From Trueperella sp. (GTDB lineage Bacteria > Actinomycetota > Actinomycetes > Actinomycetales > Actinomycetaceae), in assembly GCA_030532125.1 (NCBI GenBank), contig JAUNLU010000001.1, positions 363,960-427,959 of the forward strand: DNA of 64,000 nucleotides. Reading direction: 5' to 3'. Shown piece by piece: positions 9,322 to 17,323 of this stretch (positions are counted from its first letter, which is position 1; the number at the start of each line of letters is the position of its first letter). A program made the translations under genes and the position numbers. The notes beneath the pieces are model-generated. The model did not search any database. It saw only the letters and a list, made by a program, of their open reading frames with translations, and was not told the origin of the DNA.

Positions 9322-10704
9322 ATGTCTGAGGAAATTTATGACTACCTGGTAATTGGTGCGGGAGTAGTAGGTGCAGCAATCGCTCGTGAACTAGCTGGGG
9401 TAACGCCTGCTGTTGCACTAGTGGATGCGCGTGACGACGTCACTGATGGTACTTCTAAAGCTAATACCGCGATACTACACACCGGGTATGACGCGAAACC
9501 GGGAACCCTGGAAGGGAAACTAGTTGCCAGAGGCTATGAGTTAACTAATCAGTACTGCCAAGAAACTGATATTGGGGTATTGAAAACTGGTGCGATTCTG
9601 GTGGCCTGGGATCAAGAACAGGCAGAATCCCTGCCGGGGTTACAAGAAAAAGCAGAACAGAACGGCTACTTTGCAACGGAGATTATTTCTCCGGAGGAGG
9701 TATACCGGGAGCTGCCGCGCTTAGGCGAAGGGGTAACTGGAGGCTTGCGGGTTCCTGGTGAGTCAGTAATAGATGCCTGGTCAGTTCCGCTTGCCTATGC
9801 CACCGAAGCTGTGGCGCGGGGCGCCACGCTGTTTTTGGATCACCAAGTTCAAGGCATCTCGGTGCAGGACGGCGTCACGGTAGTAAAAACTAACAGAAGC
9901 GAGTTGAAAGCGCGTTGGGTGGTGAACGCGGCGGGGCTCTATGCCGATGAAATCGATGAGATGTTCGGCTATCACCGGCTCGAGGTCCATCCGCGCAAAG
10001 GTGAGCTCTTCGTATTCGACAAGTTGGCTGCGGAATTTGCAGACAAAATCGTGCTAGCTGCGCCGTCAAAAGTTGGAAAAGGGGTGCTGATCTCCCCAAC
10101 TATTTTCGGAAATATCATGCTTGGCCCTACCGCAGATGATATGGAAGACAAAACAGACACTTCCACAACTGAAGAGGGCTTTGAGTTCTTGCGCTCCAAA
10201 GGGGCAAAGATTATGCCGGACCTGCTAACGGAAGAAGTTACTTCGGCCTATGCGGGATTACGTGCCGCAAATAACCAGTCTGATTATTTGATCGACCTGG
10301 ACGCAGCACAACGGTATGTGATCGCCGGTGCTATCCGATCCACCGGGCTGACCTCAGCGCTTGCTGTTGCCGAGTACATTCTGGGAATGTTGGCCGAGGC
10401 TGGAGTGGAGGTAGCAATACGGGATGACTTACCGGCTGCCCCTGTCATGCCCAGATTGGGAGAACATCAGCTACGCCCCTATCAGGACAACGAAAAGATC
10501 CAGCAAGATCCGGAATACGGCACCATGGTGTGTTTCTGTGAACGGGTTACCCGGGGCGAGATTCGCGATGCCATGCATTCCACTATCCCGGCCCACAACC
10601 TGAAGGGGTTGCGCCGGCGCACCCGTGCTATGAATGGCCGCTGCCAGGGATTCTTCTGCGGGGCCGAAGTAGAACGGCTGTTTAATGAACAGAAAGGAAA
10701 GTAA
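9322..10704 (+). CDS. FAD-dependent glycerol-3-phosphate dehydrogenase-like oxidoreductase with BFD [2Fe-2S] domain
   Basis: 460 residues. The N-terminal Rossmann FAD motif VIGAGVVGAAIAREL (residues 11-25) begins a DAO/GlpA-like domain to about residue 370. The C-terminal domain has CFC and a later CQGFFC, the four-cysteine pattern of BFD-like [2Fe-2S] domains found in GlpA and related enzymes. Family knowledge suggests oxidation of a hydroxy-phosphate such as glycerol 3-phosphate to a keto-phosphate, with electrons passed through the partner flavoprotein encoded next. It lies 13 bases after the transporter gene. Substrate is inferred from the kinase/dehydrogenase pairing, not proved. Confidence 0.85.
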   Translation: MSEEIYDYLVIGAGVVGAAIARELAGVTPAVALVDARDDVTDGTSKANTAILHTGYDAKPGTLEGKLVARGYELTNQYCQETDIGVLKTGAILVAWDQEQAESLPGLQEKAEQNGYFATEIISPEEVYRELPRLGEGVTGGLRVPGESVIDAWSVPLAYATEAVARGATLFLDHQVQGISVQDGVTVVKTNRSELKARWVVNAAGLYADEIDEMFGYHRLEVHPRKGELFVFDKLAAEFADKIVLAAPSKVGKGVLISPTIFGNIMLGPTADDMEDKTDTSTTEEGFEFLRSKGAKIMPDLLTEEVTSAYAGLRAANNQSDYLIDLDAAQRYVIAGAIRSTGLTSALAVAEYILGMLAEAGVEVAIRDDLPAAPVMPRLGEHQLRPYQDNEKIQQDPEYGTMVCFCERVTRGEIRDAMHSTIPAHNLKGLRRRTRAMNGRCQGFFCGAEVERLFNEQKGK

Positions 10705-10705
10705 C

Positions 10706-11959
10706 ATGGCCTCCTTTGAAAAAGTGCTACAGCCAAAGGTTGCCATTATCGGTGGCGGCCCTGCCGGTTTGAACTTAGCTGCTAAGTTAGCTCCGCGAGT
10801 GGACGGCGCAGTTATGGTCTTCGATCGGGAAAAAGATGCGGGCGGAATCCCGCGTCACGCCAACCACATCGGATATGGGATCCGGGATCGCCAGCGAGTG
10901 TATCTCGGCCCCAAATACGCTCAGATTTTGGTGGCAGAAGCTAAGGCTGCGGGGGCAATTATTTACACCCGCACCCAGATAACTAACTGGGTGGACGACG
11001 ATGCGCTCGCAGCTACCTCACCAGACGGAAGACTGAAGATTCAGCCGGAAGTTTTCGTTTTTGCTACCGGAGCTCGCGAACGGCCTCGCCCGGCTCGCCA
11101 TATTACGGGCGACCGTTCCGCGGGTATCTTAACTACCGGGCAATTACAGAATTTAGTTCACCTACATGGGCAAAAAGTTGGTAAAAATGCCCTGATTGTA
11201 GGGGGAGAACTGGTTAGTTGGTCGGCAGCGCTCACCTTGAAACGATCTGGTACTGAAGTAGCTGGGCTGGTAACTGAATACCCCAAGGCGGAGTCTTATG
11301 GGCTGTTCAATATCGGCGGACGGATGCTATTCCAGACCAAAGTGATCACTAATTCTAGAGTGGTGGCGTTACACGGAAAGCCGCGGATTGAACAGGCGGA
11401 ACTAGAGAATGTGGTTACTGGGGAGCGGATACTTGTTCCGTGTGACACCGTCGTATTCACCGGAGATTGGATACCGGATAATGAACTGCTGCGGATGCGT
11501 GGCGTAGAGCTAGATCCCACCAGCCTCAGCCCAGTAGTTGACGGTTCTATGCGCACAAATATTCCGGGGATATTTACGGTAGGGAATGTGAACCATCCAG
11601 TGGAGACTGCAGATGTGGTCTCCCTAGAAGGGCAGTTCGTGGCGGATCAGATCATCTCCTATCTGCACGGCAAACGCCCAGCAGATCCGGGTGTGCGTAT
11701 CCGCGTAACAGATCCGTTCCGCTGGGTGTCTCCGGCAGTGTTGCGCCCAGATGATCCTGCTCCTGCTCGAGAGCGGTTAGTGGCTGGCACAAATAAGTTC
11801 ATTGCTTTCCCCACTGTGGTACTGCGCCAGGATGGTAAGGAAATTGGCCGCATGAAATTGATGTGGCCGGCTTCGCCAGGCAGAGCATTCCGGATTCCAG
11901 CTAGTTTGCTAGCCGGGGTGGACTATGCCGGTGGCGATCTAGAACTCAGCGTGGAGTAG
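10706..11959 (+). CDS. NAD(P)/FAD-dependent oxidoreductase partnering the GlpA-like enzyme
   Basis: 417 residues from the ATG at 10706, which has AAAGGAAAG just upstream; an ATG at 10685 lies inside the previous gene and lacks a ribosome site. The FAD-binding motif IIGGGPAGLNLAAKL is N-terminal, a second dinucleotide motif lies near residues 160-175, and the ATG-type FAD motif FATGARERPRP is present. Such proteins follow GlpA-like enzymes in many Gram-positive loci, often with a small DUF1667 protein, which is missing here. Probably passes electrons from the dehydrogenase to NAD(P)+ or quinone. Last gene of the operon; a hairpin follows at 12061. Confidence 0.83.
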   Translation: MASFEKVLQPKVAIIGGGPAGLNLAAKLAPRVDGAVMVFDREKDAGGIPRHANHIGYGIRDRQRVYLGPKYAQILVAEAKAAGAIIYTRTQITNWVDDDALAATSPDGRLKIQPEVFVFATGARERPRPARHITGDRSAGILTTGQLQNLVHLHGQKVGKNALIVGGELVSWSAALTLKRSGTEVAGLVTEYPKAESYGLFNIGGRMLFQTKVITNSRVVALHGKPRIEQAELENVVTGERILVPCDTVVFTGDWIPDNELLRMRGVELDPTSLSPVVDGSMRTNIPGIFTVGNVNHPVETADVVSLEGQFVADQIISYLHGKRPADPGVRIRVTDPFRWVSPAVLRPDDPAPARERLVAGTNKFIAFPTVVLRQDGKEIGRMKLMWPASPGRAFRIPASLLAGVDYAGGDLELSVE

Positions 11960-12060
11960 AAATACCGCGATCTACCGCGTAATAACCGCAGAGTCACGGA
12001 AAATGAATCGCCAGAACTATCGCCATTGTGCTTATGCGATATTATCTGGCACCTAATAAA

Positions 12061-12091
12061 ATGTGGGCCACCCCGCCGGGGTGGCCCACAT
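12061..12091. terminator. Bidirectional terminator hairpin
   Basis: Perfect 14-bp stem ATGTGGGCCACCCC with a 3-base loop between convergent genes. On the minus strand the stem runs into TTTTATTA, so it terminates the Lys/Ala-rich protein gene best. Confidence 0.8.
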
Positions 12092-12141
12092 GCAATGCTG
12101 TGATTAGGCTATTTACCTTGGTAATGAGGTAATCGCTCTAG

Positions 12142-12564
12142 TTACATTTTTTCCCAGTAGTCCTCAGCCCACGGATCTTCCTTGGATTTGGAGTTGTTTA
12201 CTACCAGGTAGACAGCACCGCCGATGAGAGCGAGGGTGATGAGACGGCGGAAGAACCCGCCCTTCTTTTTCTTCGGCTCCACCACAGTGGCGGCTTCCTT
12301 GCGCGCCTGTTTAACGGCTTTCTTGGCAGCGCGCTTATTCATTTTCTTATCGGCTTTCTTAGCTGCCTTATTAGCGGCCTTATCAGCCTTCTTGGCGGTC
12401 TTCTTCGCTGCCTTGTTGGCGACTTTCTCGGCCTTCTTCGCAGCTTTCTTAGCGGCGCGCTTGGCGCGACGCGAAAGCTTACCGACGTTCTCGCTAACGG
12501 CGTTAGTCAATTCTTCGGCTTGGTCCACGGCTTTTTCACCGAGGCTCTTCTTGCATAGAGCCAT
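12142..12564 (-). CDS. Lys/Ala-rich membrane-anchored protein with DLW-39-like C terminus
   Basis: 140 residues. Residues 33-97 are an almost pure Lys/Ala/Arg tract with repeated KKA/NKAAKK units, like the tails of histone-like proteins (HupB, AlgP). A KKKKGGFFRR stop-transfer patch and one transmembrane helix (about 107-122) follow. The end, with EDPWAEDYWE, resembles the tail of the actinobacterial DLW-39 mini-proteins, which are usually encoded near these same tRNAs. AGGGAGG precedes the ATG. The basic tract is predicted cytoplasmic and could bind nucleic acid or teichoic/phospholipid headgroups. Function is unknown; the DLW-39 relation is my reading of the C terminus. Confidence 0.8.
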   Translation of the reverse strand: MALCKKSLGEKAVDQAEELTNAVSENVGKLSRRAKRAAKKAAKKAEKVANKAAKKTAKKADKAANKAAKKADKKMNKRAAKKAVKQARKEAATVVEPKKKKGGFFRRLITLALIGGAVYLVVNNSKSKEDPWAEDYWEKM

Positions 12565-12753
12565 ATGGCCTCCCTTTTATCTCTTGCGTTCACGCCGTCT
12601 GCGCGACGCAGCTCACCTTTTATCTTTCCATGTAATAGAACAGTATGCAGGTAAACCCGCGACTAATGTCTGATTCGCCGGGTTTTGGTGATCGCTGATA
12701 GCTAACTGCGATCAAATAGGTAGCCCACGGTACTGATATGTAACAATTGCTCT

Positions 12754-13275
12754 ATGGAAGCAACACTGCACACCAATTTGGGTGACATTAAGGTAGAACT
12801 TTATCCAGACAAGGCCCCGCAAACCGTGGCTAACTTTACTGAGCTAGCCACCGGTAAACGTGAGTGGCTAAACCCGAACACCGGGGAGAAGACCACCGCT
12901 CCGCTGTATGACGGCGTCATCTTCCACCGTGTTATCGCTGGGTTCATGATCCAGGGCGGTGACCCGCAGGGCACCGGCATGGGCGGCCCGGGCTACACCT
13001 TTGATGACGAAATCGCACCAGATCTGAACTTCACCGAACCATACATGCTGGCAATGGCCAATGCTGGTACCCGCATGGGCCGCGGCACAAATGGTTCTCA
13101 GTTCTTTATCACGGTAGATGCAACCACGTGGTTACAAGGCAAGCACACTATCTTCGGTAAAGTGACTGATCCGCAATCACAGGCAGTGGTAGACCAGATC
13201 GCTGCCGTGCCGACAGGTCCGATGGATCGACCGGTGGAAGATGTAGTTATCGAGTCGATCAGCGTCTCGGAATAG
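12754..13275 (+). CDS. ppiA: Peptidyl-prolyl cis-trans isomerase, cyclophilin type
   Basis: 173-residue single-domain cyclophilin catalysing proline isomerisation in the cytoplasm; there is no signal peptide. Diagnostic motifs are LGDIKVELYPDKAPQTVANF, FHRVIAGFMIQGGDP (catalytic Arg of FHR), MANAGTRMGRGTNGSQFFIT and the KHTIFGKV loop. No clear Shine-Dalgarno precedes the ATG; AACAAT lies six bases upstream, so the gene may be leaderless. Its association with the rhomboid and crgA genes near the origin is common in actinobacteria. Confidence 0.96.
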   Translation: MEATLHTNLGDIKVELYPDKAPQTVANFTELATGKREWLNPNTGEKTTAPLYDGVIFHRVIAGFMIQGGDPQGTGMGGPGYTFDDEIAPDLNFTEPYMLAMANAGTRMGRGTNGSQFFITVDATTWLQGKHTIFGKVTDPQSQAVVDQIAAVPTGPMDRPVEDVVIESISVSE

Positions 13276-13284
13276 ATAGTAACT

Positions 13285-13971
13285 GTGGCAATAAATAACC
13301 AATTCGCCGGACCCGGCCGTGGCCGCCGGGTCCGGCGATCACTTCCAGCAGTAACCACCGCTATTACGGTGGCATGTGTGGTTTTGGCGTTAGCGCAATG
13401 GCTGCTGCCGCAGGTGGGAATGGAATTGATGTTTCACCCAGCGCTGGCAGACTACCAACCGTACCGCTATATAACCTCTGCGTTCTTACACGGCGGATTC
13501 TGGCATATCGCCTTCAATATGTATGCCTTGTGGATATTGGGCACAGTGCTGGAGCCAGTACTGGGTAAAGCCCGGTTCCTCGCGCTCTATCTAATATCCG
13601 CAATTGCTGGAAATATGACAATCACCCTGGTAGCTAGCCTGACCAATGATTGGAATGTGGCTGCAGTTGGTGCCTCGGGAGCAATCTTTGGCCTGTTCGG
13701 GGTATTACTTGTAGCTGCGCGCACCAGTAAATCTAATTTGAATCAGCTACTGGTATTACTGGGCATAAATCTAGTGCTCAGCTTTGTAGTGCCGACCATC
13801 TCCTGGGAGTCCCACATTGGGGGTCTGCTCGCTGGCATAGTGCTGGCCTGGCTGTGGATGCGCATAGCGCGGCTCGGCAAATCCCGCCGGGTTCACCAAT
13901 TTCTAGATTTTCTGGCTGCACTAGCGGTGCTGCTCCTAGTTATTGGGGTACGGTTTTTACTCGGAAATTAG
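13285..13971 (+). CDS. Rhomboid-family intramembrane serine protease
   Basis: 228 residues, about six transmembrane helices. The catalytic dyad is visible: Ser131 in GASG and His177 in SHIGG. The HGGFWHIAFNMY segment supplies the conserved His74 and Asn78 of the HxxxN oxyanion motif. The N terminus is short and basic (GRGRRVRR). It cleaves membrane proteins within the bilayer; natural substrates are unknown. It starts with GTG nine bases after the cyclophilin stop, so the two are probably co-transcribed. Confidence 0.94.
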   Translation: MAINNQFAGPGRGRRVRRSLPAVTTAITVACVVLALAQWLLPQVGMELMFHPALADYQPYRYITSAFLHGGFWHIAFNMYALWILGTVLEPVLGKARFLALYLISAIAGNMTITLVASLTNDWNVAAVGASGAIFGLFGVLLVAARTSKSNLNQLLVLLGINLVLSFVVPTISWESHIGGLLAGIVLAWLWMRIARLGKSRRVHQFLDFLAALAVLLLVIGVRFLLGN

Positions 13972-14038
13972 TTAGCGCACTAACCAGTGGTGGCGCGCCA
14001 ATTAGTTAGGGCCATTAGTTAAGGCGCGGGCAGGAGCG

Positions 14039-14308
14039 CTATCGCCAACCCATGGTCATCAAGAAGCCCACCATCATGAGGCCCACTCCGATAAACAAGT
14101 TGCCGTTTCCAAAACCAGGGATGGGCACATTGCCGTTAAAGATGTAGGCCAAAACTACGATGATCAGACCCACCACTGCGAAGCCCACCATTACGGGAAC
14201 CCACCACTTCGGGGAACGCTGGGGAGCGACCTCTTTATAATGTTCCCGGGCACGCTGCTGGGCGCCTTGCCGCTCAACTACTTTCTTACGCTTCTTGGAT
14301 TCAGGCAT
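14039..14308 (-). CDS. crgA: Cell division protein CrgA
   Basis: 89 residues from the ATG at 14308, which has AAGGAA eight bases upstream; an upstream in-frame ATG would add seven residues without a ribosome site. CrgA is an actinobacterial septum protein that interacts with FtsZ, FtsI/PBPs and CwsA. The sequence shows the expected basic N terminus (PESKKRKK), the RSPKWWVPVM lead-in, two transmembrane helices (about 40-61 and 70-86) and the short terminal motif MGWR. Position next to the sortase and the pknB locus agrees. Confidence 0.93.
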   Translation of the reverse strand: MPESKKRKKVVERQGAQQRAREHYKEVAPQRSPKWWVPVMVGFAVVGLIIVVLAYIFNGNVPIPGFGNGNLFIGVGLMMVGFLMTMGWR

Positions 14309-14418
14309 ATTAAATTTCCTTAGCTTCACACCTAAACAAATAAAGAATACCTAATTAGTTCAACTAGAACGAAACTGCTATTAGTCTATCTCGCTCGGCA
14401 CACAAGTTGCGTAACCGG

Positions 14419-14424
14419 TATGCT
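14419..14424 (+). promoter_or_regulatory. Leaderless -10 element for sortase E
   Basis: TATGCT lies exactly six bases before the ATG at 14431, which lacks a Shine-Dalgarno; transcription would start at the ATG. Confidence 0.5.
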
Positions 14425-14430
14425 CATCTT

Positions 14431-15210
14431 ATGAGTCAGACCGCAGCCAAACATCAGCCGATTAAGAAAAAAGCAGAGGTTTCCCTACCGATGCAGATCT
14501 TTGGCGTCATCGGGGAAATTCTAATAACTATCGGCATTCTCATTGGGTTATTTATCGTTTGGCAACTGTGGTGGACTGGGATAGAAGCCAATCAAACTCG
14601 CGCCGTGGCAGTTGCCGAATTTGGCACTGCACCAGAAACGGAAAAAGTAGCCACCCCACAAGAAGGTCCACCGCCAGAGTGGACTGGTCCTACCGAAACT
14701 CCTGAGGTTATGGGACTCATTAAAATCCCGCGTTTCGGAGCGGACTACGTATTCCCGATCCGAGCAGGTACGCAGAATATCGGGGTACTTAACACTGGCT
14801 CTTATGGGTGGTACCAAATGTCACAAAAACCAGGTGAACTGGGTAACTTTGCGCTCGCTGCCCACCGGATGACCTATGGTGACCCGCTGATCGACGTCGA
14901 AGAATTGCAAAATGGCGACCAAATCGTTATCGAGACGGAAGAAGCGTTTTTGGTCTACAAAATTACTGATCACAAAATAGTTATGCCGGAAGACGGCTGG
15001 GTGATACTGCCCGATCCATTTGAAGCTGAAAAGGCCCATTTGCAGGGTAAGGCCTATGAACAAGGCGAAATTAATACCCGGTATATCACTCTGACGACTT
15101 GCCATCCGAAATACGGATCATCACATCGGTGGATTGTGCACGGCGAATTTGAGTATTGGACTAAACGCAGTGACGGTATTCCGCCAGCGCTAGCCGGGCA
15201 ACAGGGATAA
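14431..15210 (+). CDS. Class E sortase
   Basis: 259 residues from the ATG at 14431; an in-frame TTG at 14407 lies upstream of the promoter-like TATGCT and is unlikely to be the start. The N terminus is cytoplasmic with a single transmembrane anchor (about 22-48). A linker and a sortase domain follow, with His145 (AAHRM), Cys224 in TLTTC and Arg233 as catalytic triad. Class E sortases are the actinobacterial housekeeping type and attach LAxTG-type proteins to peptidoglycan. It lies ahead of a small membrane protein and the pknB locus, as in many relatives. Confidence 0.93.
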   Translation: MSQTAAKHQPIKKKAEVSLPMQIFGVIGEILITIGILIGLFIVWQLWWTGIEANQTRAVAVAEFGTAPETEKVATPQEGPPPEWTGPTETPEVMGLIKIPRFGADYVFPIRAGTQNIGVLNTGSYGWYQMSQKPGELGNFALAAHRMTYGDPLIDVEELQNGDQIVIETEEAFLVYKITDHKIVMPEDGWVILPDPFEAEKAHLQGKAYEQGEINTRYITLTTCHPKYGSSHRWIVHGEFEYWTKRSDGIPPALAGQQG

Positions 15211-15231
15211 CAGTAGGGGAAGAGGCAGAAA

Positions 15232-15393
15232 ATGTATTCAGCTATTTGGCGGCGACTACCGGGTCCCACCCCCGTGAAAGCCATTATTGCCTTAATCATT
15301 ATTGCAGCGATCGTATTACTGCTATTCCAAGTGGTATTTCCTTGGCTGCAGGATGTCACGGGGCTTATGGAAACGACTGTGCCCACAGAATAA
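15232..15393 (+). CDS. Small single-pass membrane protein after sortase
   Basis: A 53-residue open frame. It starts MYSAIWRRLPGPTPVKAII, has one strong transmembrane helix (about 16-39) and ends in a short polar tail. It begins 21 bases after the sortase stop with a weak GGGGAAGAGG ribosome site. Actinobacteria often carry a similar tiny hydrophobic protein between the class E sortase and the kinase locus. The WRRLPGP start looks conserved from memory. Function is unknown. Confidence 0.75.
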   Translation: MYSAIWRRLPGPTPVKAIIALIIIAAIVLLLFQVVFPWLQDVTGLMETTVPTE

Positions 15394-15418
15394 ATTCCAG
15401 CGAATCATTCTGTGGGCA
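15380..15418. terminator. Hairpin between convergent genes
   Basis: TGCCCACAGAAT (15380-15391) pairs perfectly with ATTCTGTGGGCA (15407-15418), loop 15 bases. It overlaps the end of the small membrane protein gene and faces the pknB 3' end. No strong T tract follows on either strand. Confidence 0.55.
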
Positions 15419-15445
15419 ACTAGCCGAATTATTTAGTTATCCGCC

Positions 15446-17215
15446 TCAGCCGTTATCTGCATCTGGATTGCCCTCGCCACCCGTAGTCGGAGGTGGGGTG
15501 GGCGTGGCCGGTTTCTTGGCGATCACTATCTGAATTGCTTGGTTGTAGGGCACTTTGCCTGGGCCAGGGTACATCTCAATCACAGTGCCATCTGCCGCGT
15601 CAGTAGTTTCCTGTGTCTCGAAGTTAACGGACGGGAACTGTTGTTCGCGCAGTAGATTTTCTGCCTCATCCTTGGTCAACCCGCGCAGATCCGGCAATAC
15701 CACTTCACCAGAGGCAACCACCAGATTCACTACCGCGCCCTTTTCCACCTTGGTATTAGGTTCGGGATCAGTGGCGTAAACCTTATCGCGTTCCAAACCA
15801 GGGACGTCCTGAATATCCACCCGGCCCACTTCCAGGCCTAGCTCTTCGAGTGCTTGGCGAGCTTCGTCTTGGTTGTACCGCCCGCCAGTTAAATCTGGGA
15901 CAGTAACTTCGCCTACCCCAGCGGAGAACTGAACAGTGACGACGGTGTCCGGCGGCACCTCAGCTCCCACCTTCGGATCGGAGTCCACAAATTCCCCAGC
16001 GGGGATCTTTTCGTCCTCAACCGGTTCGCCAATCTTGAACCCTAGCCCCACTTCAGCCAGTGCAGCCCGAGCTTCTTTCTGATCCATCCCGGTCATATCC
16101 GGAACCACCACGGTGGTAGGTGCTTCATTAGCATTCATTGAATTGTGGACGGCAAGACCGATACCGATTGCCGCCAACAGCAACAAAATGACACCCAAAA
16201 TAATGTAGGTGCGATTTTGTTTTGGCTTTTCTGGCGAAGCGATAGCTTCAGCAGTATCTGTGGTGCTCACCGCGTGTGCCACTTGAGTGGCCTGCATTGG
16301 CGGCACAGAAGCCACTACCTGAGTGGGCCAAGCCGTGACGGCTGGTGCATCCACCATCTGCCCGCGGGCCGCAGCCAGCAGGTCAGAGCGCATCTCATCA
16401 GCACTTTGATAGCGATCTTCACGCTTCTTTGCCAGCGACTTCATAACCACGCGATTTATCGCTTCTGGAATATCAGGCGCGATTTCCCGTGGGGGTTTCG
16501 GCGTCTCTGAGACATGCTGATAGGCAACTGCTACCGCAGAGTCACCCCGGAAAGGCGGCTGCCCGGTCAACAGTTCGTAAAGTAAGCAGCCGGTAGAGTA
16601 CAAATCCGAACGGGCGTCAACCACTTCACCGCGAGCTTGTTCCGGCGAAAGATACTGCGCCGTACCAACCACAGAGTTAGTCTGCGTCATAGTGGCAGCG
16701 GAATAGGCAATTGCACGGGCAATGCCAAAATCCATCACCTTCACTTTTCCATCTGGAGTAATCATGATGTTGCCCGGTTTGATATCGCGGTGCACGATAC
16801 CCTCGCGGTGCGAGTACTCCAGCGCAGAAAGTACTCCAACTGCAATTTGCACGCCCTCTTTGATTGGCAGCGCATCCCCATTGGCCAGCAGCTTCGATAC
16901 GGTACGGCCCTTGACGTACTCCATCACAATGTACGGAACGGAAACTACTTTGCCATCCTCAGCAGTCATAGTTTCTTCGCCGGTGTCATACACTGCCACG
17001 ATAGATGGGTGATTCAGCGCCGCAGCTGACTGTGCCTCCCGCCGGAACCGTGCCACAAACGTGGGGTCGGAAATATGGTCAGAGCGCAGTATTTTTATGG
17101 CAATAGTGCGGGAAAGTCTAGTGTCATACCCGAGATGTACCTGCGCCATGCCGCCGCGGCCAATGAGGTCACCAATTTCATATCGGCCACCTAGAATACG
17201 CGGGATCCCCGTCAT
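15446..17215 (-). CDS. pknB: PASTA-domain serine/threonine protein kinase
   Basis: 589 residues. The cytoplasmic kinase domain (about 11-280) has the glycine loop GRGGMAQV, catalytic Lys41, HRD 142-144, DFG 162-164 and an activation loop rich in Thr/Ser. A transmembrane helix (about 336-356) leads to three extracellular PASTA domains (about 368-433, 434-502, 503-568) that bind peptidoglycan fragments. A Pro/Gly/Asn-rich tail ends the protein. It phosphorylates cell-wall and division proteins and is reversed by PstP, encoded in the same locus. AGAGGAAGG precedes the ATG. A 108-base gap separates it from pbpA. No second kinase (pknA) is present in the cluster. Confidence 0.97.
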   Translation of the reverse strand: MTGIPRILGGRYEIGDLIGRGGMAQVHLGYDTRLSRTIAIKILRSDHISDPTFVARFRREAQSAAALNHPSIVAVYDTGEETMTAEDGKVVSVPYIVMEYVKGRTVSKLLANGDALPIKEGVQIAVGVLSALEYSHREGIVHRDIKPGNIMITPDGKVKVMDFGIARAIAYSAATMTQTNSVVGTAQYLSPEQARGEVVDARSDLYSTGCLLYELLTGQPPFRGDSAVAVAYQHVSETPKPPREIAPDIPEAINRVVMKSLAKKREDRYQSADEMRSDLLAAARGQMVDAPAVTAWPTQVVASVPPMQATQVAHAVSTTDTAEAIASPEKPKQNRTYIILGVILLLLAAIGIGLAVHNSMNANEAPTTVVVPDMTGMDQKEARAALAEVGLGFKIGEPVEDEKIPAGEFVDSDPKVGAEVPPDTVVTVQFSAGVGEVTVPDLTGGRYNQDEARQALEELGLEVGRVDIQDVPGLERDKVYATDPEPNTKVEKGAVVNLVVASGEVVLPDLRGLTKDEAENLLREQQFPSVNFETQETTDAADGTVIEMYPGPGKVPYNQAIQIVIAKKPATPTPPPTTGGEGNPDADNG

Positions 17216-17323
17216 ACTGAGCCTTCCTCTCCAATTTGCCCAAGGCTATATTCGATCATATTGCCCACCACCTAATTTCCGTGCGCACGGATGTTGCGAT
17301 TGAGTCACGATTAGTCATATTTT

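Noticed and set aside
12224..12673. Hydrophobic open frame opposite the Lys/Ala-rich gene
   Set aside because: It is the antisense of Lys/Ala codons, which reads as Phe/Leu/Ala-rich; it lacks a ribosome site and crosses the real gene.
15394..15445. CRISPR or longer repeat array in intergenic regions
   Set aside because: Only single hairpins were seen; no regularly spaced repeats occur anywhere in the window.
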